In this document: positions 1 to 4,998 of the stretch, piece by piece
How positions within the stretch are numbered: the first letter of the stretch is position 1
Layout: each line of letters opens with the position of its first letter
From: Paralactobacillus_A sp963926925
Lineage (GTDB): Bacteria > Bacillota > Bacilli > Lactobacillales > Lactobacillaceae
Assembly (NCBI GenBank): GCA_963926925.1
Contig: CAWUZD010000013.1
Location: 1 to 8,816, forward strand
DNA length: 8,816 nucleotides
Reading direction: 5' to 3'
Position numbers and translations under genes: made by a program
The notes under the pieces: generated by a model
Told to the model about the DNA's origin: nothing
The model's database searches: none
Seen by the model: the letters and a program-made list of their open reading frames with translations, nothing else

Positions 1-9
1 AATGTTGAG

Positions 10-95
10 TTCTTGTTCCAGAAGACGGAGTGAGAAGCAGTGGTACTAACTAAGATAAGCCTTTGCTCTAGAGGACGGAGTGAAGGCTTTTTTAT
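10..95 (+). ncRNA. Tandem-hairpin RNA element, copy 1 (putative sRNA or 3' end)
   Basis: Two successive hairpins share one design. Hairpin a pairs 10-19 with 27-36 around the loop AGAAGAC (20-26). Hairpin b pairs 60-69 with 77-86 around AGAGGAC (70-76), extends by three pairs to 57-89, and runs straight into a T tract. The stems differ in sequence but stay paired through G-T and compensating changes, which argues for a selected RNA structure. A second copy with the same order and spacing lies at 785-873. The sequence upstream is outside the window, so this could be a free small RNA or the 3' untranslated end of a gene to the left. No function is known to me. Confidence 0.6.
57..95 (+). terminator. 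Rho-independent terminator (hairpin b of copy 1)
   Basis: A 13-pair stem (57-69 with 77-89) has a seven-base loop and is followed by a T-rich run at 88-93. It terminates plus-strand transcription. It abuts the stop codon (92-94) of the convergent minus-strand gene. On the minus strand the hairpin is preceded by A residues but has no T tract after it, so it is a weak terminator for that gene. Confidence 0.75.
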
Positions 96-652
96 TTGCC
101 ATCATTTTCATAATTTTGGACAACACTACTAAGATTGCTACTAGTAACCTTAGCGAGGTTAGCACTATCAACATGCGCATAACCAGTGCGAATGCTCTTA
201 CTGTTAGTGTAATCAGGTGAAGTGATTTCAATATTAATGCCAGTCTTGCTGATAATAGCCGGCTTAGTACTTAACTTTTGGCAAACGTCCGTTATTAAAT
301 CATTAATCGTTTGCTTAGTAATTTCGTTATTAGGCGTCATGGTATTAATCACCACGGTATTATTCATGACCGTAATCGCATTAACCGCATGCAACTTTTT
401 GAGTGAACTTAATTCATTTTGAATAACGAGCATCGTGTTTTTGGTACTACTGGAAATAGTCATTGTTTGTTGCGCCGCCGTTTGTTGATTTTCATGATTA
501 ATCGTGAGCGCTGTTGCGAGGGCAATGATGAAAATGATAATCGGCATGTATAACTGGCGCTTACTTTGGTGCTTGGTAATGATTTTAAAAAGATCAAAAC
601 CAATCCAAATCATTGCCGCAATACTAATTAAAATTGCTAGTGTTAGTAACAT
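92..652 (-). CDS. Two-helix membrane protein of unknown function
   Basis: I do not recognise a family. The protein has about 186 residues. A hydrophobic segment lies at about residues 3-21 and another at about 38-53 (numbered from the upstream ATG at 658). A basic loop between them (K, K, K, R) should be cytoplasmic by the positive-inside rule, which would put the C-terminal 130 residues outside the membrane. That tail is rich in Ser, Thr and Asn with many isoleucines and valines, and has one cysteine (in DVCQK). I chose the ATG at 650-652 because AGTAGG (plus positions 661-666) sits eight bases from it but only two from the upstream ATG at 656-658, which would add two residues. A TATAAT lies upstream at 687-692. 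The gene is divergent from the sRNA copy at 785 and convergent with the terminator at 57-95. Confidence 0.7.
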   Translation of the reverse strand: MLLTLAILISIAAMIWIGFDLFKIITKHQSKRQLYMPIIIFIIALATALTINHENQQTAAQQTMTISSSTKNTMLVIQNELSSLKKLHAVNAITVMNNTVVINTMTPNNEITKQTINDLITDVCQKLSTKPAIISKTGINIEITSPDYTNSKSIRTGYAHVDSANLAKVTSSNLSSVVQNYENDGK

Positions 653-686
653 TCGCATTACCTACTTTCGAACTAATTACACTTTC

Positions 687-692
687 ATTATA
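687..692 (-). promoter_or_regulatory. Predicted -10 box of the membrane-protein gene
   Basis: A perfect TATAAT on the minus strand would start transcription near 680, leaving a leader of about 28 bases. The best -35 candidate (TTAAAA, plus 708-713) has only four matches and a short 15-base spacer, so the -35 assignment is weak. Confidence 0.5.
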
Positions 693-751
693 AATTAAAA
701 AGGTTAATTTTAACTTAATGAGCATTTTACTAACCATGCTTGTTAGTTTGA

Positions 752-760
752 TGTTATAAA
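752..760 (+). promoter_or_regulatory. Extended -10 promoter of tandem-hairpin RNA copy 2
   Basis: TGTTATAAA is an extended -10 element (TG, one base, TATAAA). It predicts transcription from about 767, just upstream of the first hairpin at 785. No good -35 is visible at the right spacing, which an extended -10 can tolerate. No reading frame of any size separates this promoter from the terminator at 837-873. Confidence 0.45.
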
Positions 761-766
761 GAAGAT

Positions 767-873
767 GTAGTTAGTAATGATTAAGTTCTTATTCCAGAAG
801 ACGAAGTTAAGAGCACATCGAAGCTAATGAATGATACCTTCGCTCCAGAAGACGGAGTGAAGGCTTTTTTTTA
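767..873 (+). ncRNA. Tandem-hairpin RNA element, copy 2 (putative sRNA, about 107 nt)
   Basis: Hairpin a is formed by 785-791 with 808-814 and 792-794 with 803-805, with a two-base bulge at 806-807 and the loop CAGAAGAC. Hairpin b pairs CCTTCGCTCC (837-846) with GGAGTGAAGG (854-863) around AGAAGAC (847-853), then eight or more T residues follow. The copies match in order, in the distance from the first arm to the T tract (79 bases in both) and in loop sequence, while the stems and the linker diverge. With its own promoter-like element and terminator inside a divergent intergenic region, this copy looks like an independent small RNA. An alternative is a terminated leader of the gene at 938. 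The start is predicted from the -10 element. Confidence 0.6.
837..873 (+). terminator. Rho-independent terminator (hairpin b of copy 2)
   Basis: A ten-pair stem (837-846 with 854-863) has the seven-base loop AGAAGAC and is followed by T residues at 865-872. It would end transcription before the secreted-protein gene at 938, which therefore needs its own promoter or readthrough. Confidence 0.85.
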
Positions 874-894
874 TACTATTATTACTAAAACCGA

Positions 895-900
895 TATAAT
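895..900 (+). promoter_or_regulatory. Predicted -10 box of the secreted-protein operon
   Basis: A perfect TATAAT lies 38 bases before the start codon, between the terminator at 837-873 and the strong ribosome binding site at 925-930. A -35 at the expected distance would fall in or next to the T tract (871-877) and matches the consensus poorly, so strength is uncertain. Confidence 0.45.
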
Positions 901-937
901 CAAAAGTGTAAGGAAGATCGACGAGGAGGAAGTCTTA

Positions 938-1663
938 ATGAGGAGTAAGGCACTGTTAATCACGATGTTGTCATTGGGATTAACTTGTTCAGCTGTTTCA
1001 CTAACAAGTTACACTAATGACGCGCATGCTGCTGTTGTTGACAACGTGCATGAGACATTGCATTTAACAAAAAAGCAACAAGCAAAAATTACGAAAGCAT
1101 TCACTAAGTGGGTAGCGGAACGTGGTCAAAAAAGTAAGTTTGCCGTAAGTAATTATTACTTTGACCATGGTACTAACGAGGATGGTAAGTTATGGTACGC
1201 CAAAACGCCTGACGGTGATGTTTTAGTAAGAAATGCCAGTGAACAAGATAGTTCTAAGGATTATCGGATTAAAGCCATTGGTGGTGTCGTTGTTTACACT
1301 GCTAAGAATGGCACGACTGGTGCATGCAATGCAATTAAACAAGACACTAATAACGGTGCTACTTATTCATCAAGCCAAGTCGATACAACCAAGCCAATTG
1401 ATAAGTATCTCTTAGCTGATAACGGCATTATCTATAAATGCAAGTTAAGCGGAGATGACATTAAGCCCGCTGGTGGTTTTTCAATTAAAGGCCAAACCGC
1501 TGATGCAACCCAGTGGGCCATCTCAGTTGACAAGGATGCGCAGAACGAATACCGGCGTTTAATTCACAAGTATAGTGATAATACAGTGAAGACCACAATT
1601 GATTACAATCAAAATATCAAGGTTGGTCAAGACGATTACGGTATTACTAGTGAAGTGCAATAA
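938..1663 (+). CDS. Secreted DUF4767-like (Lreu_0056-type) protein, copy 1
   Basis: The protein has 241 residues and a typical signal peptide: basic residues at 2-4, a hydrophobic core at about 5-23, and probable cleavage after AHA at residue 31. The mature part contains YFDHG, LWYAKTPDGD, KAIGGVVVYT and KYLLADNGIIYKC. This pattern recalls the secreted Lreu_0056/DUF4767 domain of lactobacilli, whose function I do not know; the family call is from memory. Cys130 and Cys168 are kept in the paralogue at 3965 and may form a disulfide outside the cell. The start is the ATG at 938, seven bases after GGAGGA (925-930). The frame stays open back to an ATG at 827, but that would read through the terminator and put the signal peptide inside the protein. 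It is probably first in an operon with the genes at 1691 and 2332. Confidence 0.8.
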   Translation: MRSKALLITMLSLGLTCSAVSLTSYTNDAHAAVVDNVHETLHLTKKQQAKITKAFTKWVAERGQKSKFAVSNYYFDHGTNEDGKLWYAKTPDGDVLVRNASEQDSSKDYRIKAIGGVVVYTAKNGTTGACNAIKQDTNNGATYSSSQVDTTKPIDKYLLADNGIIYKCKLSGDDIKPAGGFSIKGQTADATQWAISVDKDAQNEYRRLIHKYSDNTVKTTIDYNQNIKVGQDDYGITSEVQ

Positions 1664-1690
1664 AGTTTTAGGGAAGAGGGATAAATAAAA

Positions 1691-2299
1691 ATGACTAAAT
1701 TGTTAATTATTGGCGCTGAAAATAAAATTGCGAGCGCTGTTCGTGAAAACTTACAATACGATGCTGAAAACGATCAAGTAACATTATACACTCGTTACAA
1801 GAGTGAACTTTCAACTGAAGTAAAGAGTATTGATAAAGTTTATGAAGGTAAAGTAACTGATCTTCATGATTTGAAGATGGCCATGCATGGGCAAGATGTT
1901 GTTTATGCCGACATCAACAAGAACTTAGCTGATGCTGCAAATGCAATTATTGCCGCTATGACTGATGAACATGTTAAACGGTTAATCTTTGCCACAACAT
2001 CAGGTATTTATGACCAATTACCAGAAAGTTATGGTGAATGGAAAACCCAACAAATTGATGATGCTGCTGTTGATTACCATGAAGCAGCTAAAGCCATTCG
2101 TGAAAGTGGTCTTGACTACACGATGGTACGGCCATTCTGGTTACACAAGAGCATCAAACAAGATGAAAAGGCTGCCGTAAGTGCTGATGCATTCAAACCA
2201 TCCGAATTATCACAAGAACGGGTTGTTAATGTAATTACATCATTATTACAAGACACTGATAAGTACCAACGGACAAGCATTAGTATTGATAAAGACTAA
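1691..2299 (+). CDS. Atypical SDR-fold NAD(P)-binding protein (NmrA/YwnB-like)
   Basis: The protein has 202 residues, the usual size for small NAD(P)H-binding proteins of the atypical short-chain dehydrogenase group. It starts with a Rossmann beta strand (KLLIIGAE). It has the conserved late strand and loop RLIFATTSGIYDQLP at about residues 97-111 and the C-terminal signature LDYTMVRPFWL at 141-151. In this family these parts hold the dinucleotide and shape the substrate pocket. The glycine-rich loop is unusual: GAENKIAS at 8-15 keeps only the first glycine where GATGxxG is expected, so cofactor binding may be altered or lost. The substrate is unknown. The protein has no membrane segment and should be cytoplasmic. 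It lies 27 bases after the secreted-protein gene with AGAGGGA nine bases before its ATG, so the two are probably co-transcribed. Confidence 0.8.
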   Translation: MTKLLIIGAENKIASAVRENLQYDAENDQVTLYTRYKSELSTEVKSIDKVYEGKVTDLHDLKMAMHGQDVVYADINKNLADAANAIIAAMTDEHVKRLIFATTSGIYDQLPESYGEWKTQQIDDAAVDYHEAAKAIRESGLDYTMVRPFWLHKSIKQDEKAAVSADAFKPSELSQERVVNVITSLLQDTDKYQRTSISIDKD

Positions 2300-2331
2300 T
2301 ATTAAATATTAGCAGAAAGAAGCGTAAGATT

Positions 2332-2559
2332 ATGATTAATGACAAGAAACAAAAAGCTGCCACTGATTTAAACAAGGATGAAGAAGTTTCTAATGGTAAC
2401 TTCGTAATTGACGAAAGCGTTAAGAAAGTTGACGAAGAATTAAAAGACGTTAAGAAAGACGTTGAAGCTACTGTTAAGAAACTTGATAAAGAACATCGTG
2501 ATGAAAAATCCGACTTATCAAACGGTAACTTTGTTTTAAAAGATGACGATAAATTATAA
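2332..2559 (+). CDS. Small highly charged coiled-coil protein with a repeated SNGNFV motif
   Basis: I recognise no family. The 75-residue protein is dominated by Lys, Asp and Glu and has no signal peptide, membrane segment or cysteine. Residues about 30-51 show hydrophobic positions at V30, V33, L37, V40, V44, V48 and L51, as in a short amphipathic or coiled-coil helix. The hexapeptide SNGNFV occurs twice, at 20-25 and 63-68, flanking the helix almost symmetrically. The codons of the two copies differ (TCTAATGGT against TCAAACGGT), which favours selection on the peptide over a recent DNA repeat. It follows the SDR gene by 32 bases, has a weak AGAAAGAAG ribosome binding site, and precedes a strong terminator, so it is likely the last gene of the operon. 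A cytoplasmic adaptor or stress protein is possible but is a guess. Confidence 0.7.
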   Translation: MINDKKQKAATDLNKDEEVSNGNFVIDESVKKVDEELKDVKKDVEATVKKLDKEHRDEKSDLSNGNFVLKDDDKL

Positions 2560-2580
2560 TCGTAAGGTAAGTTATTAACG

Positions 2581-2613
2581 AAAAAGGTGTTTCGTAATGA
2601 AACACCTTTTTTT
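2581..2613 (+). terminator. Rho-independent terminator after the three-gene operon
   Basis: A 13-pair stem (2581-2593 with 2599-2611) has the loop GTAAT. The GGTGTTTC/GAAACACC core is flanked by an A run and a T run, so it could work on both strands. It closes the operon 21 bases after the stop codon. Confidence 0.9.
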
Positions 2614-2648
2614 GTGCACGGCAACGTTCCAATTACCTTAATTTGCGG

Positions 2649-2654
2649 TATAGT
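2649..2654 (+). promoter_or_regulatory. Possible -10 box for the AlbA_2 gene
   Basis: TATAGT (five of six matches) lies 33 bases before the ATG at 2688 and after the previous terminator, where a promoter is required. The -35 region (2626-2632) matches poorly. Low confidence. Confidence 0.3.
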
Positions 2655-2687
2655 GAAGGCAGAAGAGATTAATAATATAGGTGAATT

Positions 2688-3863
2688 ATGGATAAAGAAC
2701 ATTTATTAGCGATGATTCATAGTCCCGAACATGAAAATGAATACTGGGATTTTAAACAACAATGGTATGAAAAGACACAAAAATCAGAACTAGCGCGGGA
2801 TGTCATTAGTTTTGCGAATACCGCTCATCACCAGGACTGCTACCTAATTATTGGCGTAACTGACGACCAACGGGTGATTGGTGTTGAACATGACGAAAAC
2901 CGAAAAAATAAACAACAACTGCAAAACTTCATCCGTGACTTGCCGTTTGCCCAGAACACTTTCCCACAAACTGACGTGCAAACCTACCACGTTGAAGGCC
3001 ATGAAGTTGATGCGATTACGATTTTTGATAGTGACCAGGTGCCATTCTTCTTAGCCCAACCATACCGTAAGGGTAATACCTTGGGCGCTGGAGCGATTTA
3101 TTGCCGGAATAACGATAGTAATACCCCGATTAACGCTACCGCAACTGACCATGAAGCCGAATTATTATGGCGCAAGCGTTTCCACGAAGATATGGAAATT
3201 ATGGACTATTTTGAATACATTCTTGGTGACTATACACACTGGGAATATGTTGAAAATAACGAATACATCGGCTTTTTGTATAAAATTAATCCGGACTACC
3301 AGATTATTTTGAAAGATACCACCACGCATAACGCGATGACAGCTTATTCAAGTAAGCTTGACCATGCCCGCTTGGCGAAACGGACCGTGCAATTCCGTTA
3401 CCGCAATATCCTTATTAAAGAAATTACCAGTGCGTGGTTAAATGATGGTAAGTTATTAGTACCGGTACCTGAAATCGCGACGCTTACTAACTTTGATGTG
3501 CAATATGATTGCTACTACTTGTTGCGGCATTCCTTGGCATATAAGTTCTTGTACTTTGTCTATGACGTGATGCATACCAAAGCTGAAAATGACATTGCCG
3601 CTTTCTTAGCGAGTGTCGTCATCGCTGATGATCACCATGACTTAACGCACAAACTTGATACTGCTAAACAAGCTCTGAAACAAGGTAACTTAACATTAAC
3701 TGCTACCTCATCAGAAGTTGCCGAATTACGCAGTCATATGAGTATGGACTTTAGTAATAATGATCACGAAATGCAAACACCATACTTGCAAGCGATTATT
3801 AAACAACTAAAACTCGCCCATTACTTGAACAATTTACCACAACAACTTAACTTCAAATATTAA
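2688..3863 (+). CDS. AlbA_2 / Schlafen-type domain protein
   Basis: The protein has 391 residues. The first 150 or so fit the AlbA_2 (divergent AAA_4, Schlafen core) domain: ENEYWDFK at 16-23, ARDVISFANT at 36-45, YLIIGVTDD at 52-60, then IGV and a later AIYCRNNDSNTPI segment. The family includes DNA- or RNA-binding regulators and, in animals, the RNase core of Schlafens. E16, D21 and D59 have the same spacing as the catalytic acids I recall for SLFN11 and SLFN13. The usual GG after FANT is replaced by HHQD. Residues about 170-391 match nothing I know; they hold many aromatics (EYILGDY, YDCYYLL, YKFLYFVYDV), no membrane segment and no recognisable ATPase or winged-helix motif. The start is supported by AGGTG at 2679-2683, rather close to the ATG. 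The gene is monocistronic, and its codons use more G and C than the hsd genes. Confidence 0.75.
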   Translation: MDKEHLLAMIHSPEHENEYWDFKQQWYEKTQKSELARDVISFANTAHHQDCYLIIGVTDDQRVIGVEHDENRKNKQQLQNFIRDLPFAQNTFPQTDVQTYHVEGHEVDAITIFDSDQVPFFLAQPYRKGNTLGAGAIYCRNNDSNTPINATATDHEAELLWRKRFHEDMEIMDYFEYILGDYTHWEYVENNEYIGFLYKINPDYQIILKDTTTHNAMTAYSSKLDHARLAKRTVQFRYRNILIKEITSAWLNDGKLLVPVPEIATLTNFDVQYDCYYLLRHSLAYKFLYFVYDVMHTKAENDIAAFLASVVIADDHHDLTHKLDTAKQALKQGNLTLTATSSEVAELRSHMSMDFSNNDHEMQTPYLQAIIKQLKLAHYLNNLPQQLNFKY

Positions 3864-3868
3864 TTGAG

Positions 3869-3901
3869 AGTCACAGCAAGCATTGCTGTGGCTTATTTTT
3901 T
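3869..3901 (+). terminator. Rho-independent terminator after the AlbA_2 gene
   Basis: An 11-pair stem (3869-3879 with 3883-3893, core CACAGCAA/TTGCTGTG) has a three-base loop and is followed by TATTTTTT. It begins six bases after the stop codon. Confidence 0.9.
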
Positions 3902-3928
3902 GACTTTAAAAGGAAGAGTCGGTATTTT
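3900..3928 (+). promoter_or_regulatory. Promoter of the second secreted-protein unit
   Basis: TTGACT (3900-3905) and TATTTT (3923-3928) are separated by an ideal 17 bases, predicting transcription from about 3935. The -35 overlaps the end of the T tract of the preceding terminator, so the units are packed back to back. Confidence 0.6.
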
Positions 3929-3934
3929 GGTTAA

Positions 3935-3948
3935 TGTAAACGGTTTAA
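3935..3948 (+). promoter_or_regulatory. cre-like site (possible CcpA operator)
   Basis: TGTAAACGGTTTAA matches the catabolite-response consensus TGWNANCGNTNWCA with one mismatch. It lies exactly at the predicted transcription start of the gene at 3965, a position where CcpA binding normally represses. The match is by eye in AT-rich DNA, so chance is possible. Confidence 0.4.
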
Positions 3949-3964
3949 TGAAGAGGAGATTATT

Positions 3965-4684
3965 ATGAAGAATAAGGCAATGTTAGTAACAGCATTGACA
4001 TTGAGTTTAACTGCTACAACGTTAGAAGTAGTTTATCATAATCAACCAGTTCAAGCGGAAGTAATTAATAATGCCCAACAAACAATACATATTACAAAAA
4101 AGCAAAAAGATGCAATTAATAAAGATTTCTTACAATGGGCAGCACAACGGGCCACACTTGGTAAATTAGCTGTAAGTAATTATTACTTTGATCATGGTCC
4201 TGGTACTGATGGCTGCTTGTGGTATGCTAAAACACCTAATGGCGATATTTTAGTTAGAAATGCAAGTGATGAATACAGTTCAAAAAATTATCGTATTAAA
4301 GCAATTGGTGGTGTAGTTTTTTATACTGATGCCAATGGTAATATTGGACAATGTGATGATATTGCTGAAGAAACCGATGATGGTTTGAACTATTCAGATG
4401 ATGAAATTGATATTGATAAACCAGTTGATAAGTATCTCTTAGCGGATAATGGTATTGTTTATGAATGTAAACTTGACGGTGCAACAGCTAGTCCAGATAG
4501 TGGTTTTGCGATTAAAGGAATGAACAGTGATGACGCAGAACGATGGATTATTTCCAATGATCAAAACGCACAAACTGAATATCGTAGTTTACTTAATAAA
4601 TATACTGGTAATACAGTTGATACACCAATTAATTATACAAATACTAATGTGCAAAATAATAGTAGTAATGAGGATGATAACTAA
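3965..4684 (+). CDS. Secreted DUF4767-like (Lreu_0056-type) protein, copy 2
   Basis: The 239-residue protein is a paralogue of the one encoded at 938. The two align without gaps from residue 1 to at least residue 168, with more than half of the residues identical by eye in the mature domain (SNYYFDHG, LWYAKTPNGD, RIKAIGGVVFYT, KYLLADNGIVYEC). It has a signal peptide with probable cleavage after VQA at residue 31, the same position as in copy 1. Cys130 and Cys168 are conserved. Cys84 is extra, where copy 1 has Lys, and would be unpaired. The C-terminus ends in an Asn/Asp-rich tail. Codons are more AT-rich than in copy 1, as in the neighbouring hsd genes. GAGGAG (3953-3958) precedes the ATG by six bases. 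The last base of its stop codon is the first base of the next gene. Function is unknown. Confidence 0.8.
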   Translation: MKNKAMLVTALTLSLTATTLEVVYHNQPVQAEVINNAQQTIHITKKQKDAINKDFLQWAAQRATLGKLAVSNYYFDHGPGTDGCLWYAKTPNGDILVRNASDEYSSKNYRIKAIGGVVFYTDANGNIGQCDDIAEETDDGLNYSDDEIDIDKPVDKYLLADNGIVYECKLDGATASPDSGFAIKGMNSDDAERWIISNDQNAQTEYRSLLNKYTGNTVDTPINYTNTNVQNNSSNEDDN

Positions 4685-4884
4685 TGAAATTTGGCATGCG
4701 TACACCTAGTTGGAAGAAGTCACTTGATGCCCGTACTAAAGGCCGGATGACGCGCAGCATCAAACGCGCCTTAATTCCTGGCTATGGTAAAAAAGGGATG
4801 GGTTACATCAAGAACCCCAAGAAAGCAATCTATAACAAGGTTTACCATAAAAGTACTTTTTCAATTTTGGATTTGTTTAAATAG
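4684..4884 (+). CDS. Small very basic protein coupled to the secreted protein
   Basis: This 66-residue protein is rich in Lys and Arg and has almost no acidic residues: MKFGMRTPSWKKSLDAR, then KGRMTRSIKRAL, PGYGKKGMGYIKNPKKAIYNKVYHKSTF and a hydrophobic end ILDLFK. There is no signal peptide or membrane helix. I have a vague memory of similar GYGKKGMG..KNPKKAxYNK segments in small lactic-acid-bacterial and phage-linked proteins, but cannot name a family. The ATG shares a base with the previous stop (TAATG), and AGGA (4671-4674) lies nine bases upstream inside the previous gene. Translation is therefore coupled to the secreted protein, which suggests a shared role. Binding of nucleic acid or acidic polymers, or an antimicrobial or toxin role, are possibilities without direct support. 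Confidence 0.7.
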   Translation: MKFGMRTPSWKKSLDARTKGRMTRSIKRALIPGYGKKGMGYIKNPKKAIYNKVYHKSTFSILDLFK

Positions 4885-4891
4885 TGAAATG

Positions 4892-4924
4892 ATTCCTTTG
4901 CAGTAATGCGAAGGAATTTTTTAT
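4892..4924 (+). terminator. Rho-independent terminator before hsdR
   Basis: A ten-pair stem ATTCCTTTGC/GCGAAGGAAT (4892-4901 with 4908-4917) has the loop AGTAAT and is followed by T residues at 4917-4922. It closes the two-gene unit eight bases after the stop codon. Confidence 0.9.
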
Positions 4925-4926
4925 AT

Positions 4927-4984
4927 AAAAAACGTTTTCATAATGATAACTTCTTTGATATTATTAAGAAAGTTATAAGTTATA
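4927..4984 (+). promoter_or_regulatory. hsdR promoter region with operator-like repeats
   Basis: An extended -10 TGATATTAT (4956-4964) with TTTTCA (4935-4940) 18 bases before it predicts transcription from about 4971. An inverted repeat ATAACTT (4946-4952) and AAGTTAT (4970-4976) brackets the -10. A second direct AAGTTAT follows at 4977-4983, seven bases on. The -35 also overlaps a cre-like half palindrome, AAAACGTTTTCA (4929-4940). These could be operator sites, but the DNA is AT-rich. Confidence 0.45.
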
Positions 4985-4998
4985 GGAGTTAGGCGATT

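Noticed and set aside
9..873. The hairpin repeats read as repeated peptides (PEDGVK-like in each copy)
   Set aside because: In-frame stops lie directly upstream of the copies (6-8, 56-58, 782-784), the two units of copy 1 are in different frames, and pairing of the stems explains the sequence better.
10..873. Resemblance of the CCAGAAGACGG loops to the PyrR-binding loop of pyr leaders
   Set aside because: The loop is longer and lacks the GAGAGG core as I recall it, and no pyrimidine gene is nearby.
827..937. Upstream ATG at 827 in frame with the secreted protein, giving 278 residues
   Set aside because: It would read through the terminator hairpin and T tract at 837-873, has no ribosome binding site, and would bury the signal peptide. 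The ATG at 938 has a strong GGAGGA seven bases upstream.
847..937. Loop AAGAC of the RNA could pair with GTCTT at 932-936, between the ribosome binding site and ATG of the gene at 938
   Set aside because: Only five base pairs are possible and they do not extend. A match this short is expected by chance.
974..1000. Cysteine in the signal peptide of copy 1 as a lipobox
   Set aside because: The GLTC context lacks the small residue usual before the cysteine, the hydrophobic stretch continues past it, and a better signal peptidase I site (AHA) follows. The paralogue has no cysteine there.
2280..2702. Minus-strand open frame of 140 codons
   Set aside because: It spans the plus-strand charged-protein gene and its terminator, and its Ser/Phe-rich translation is the shadow of Lys/Asp/Glu-rich codons.
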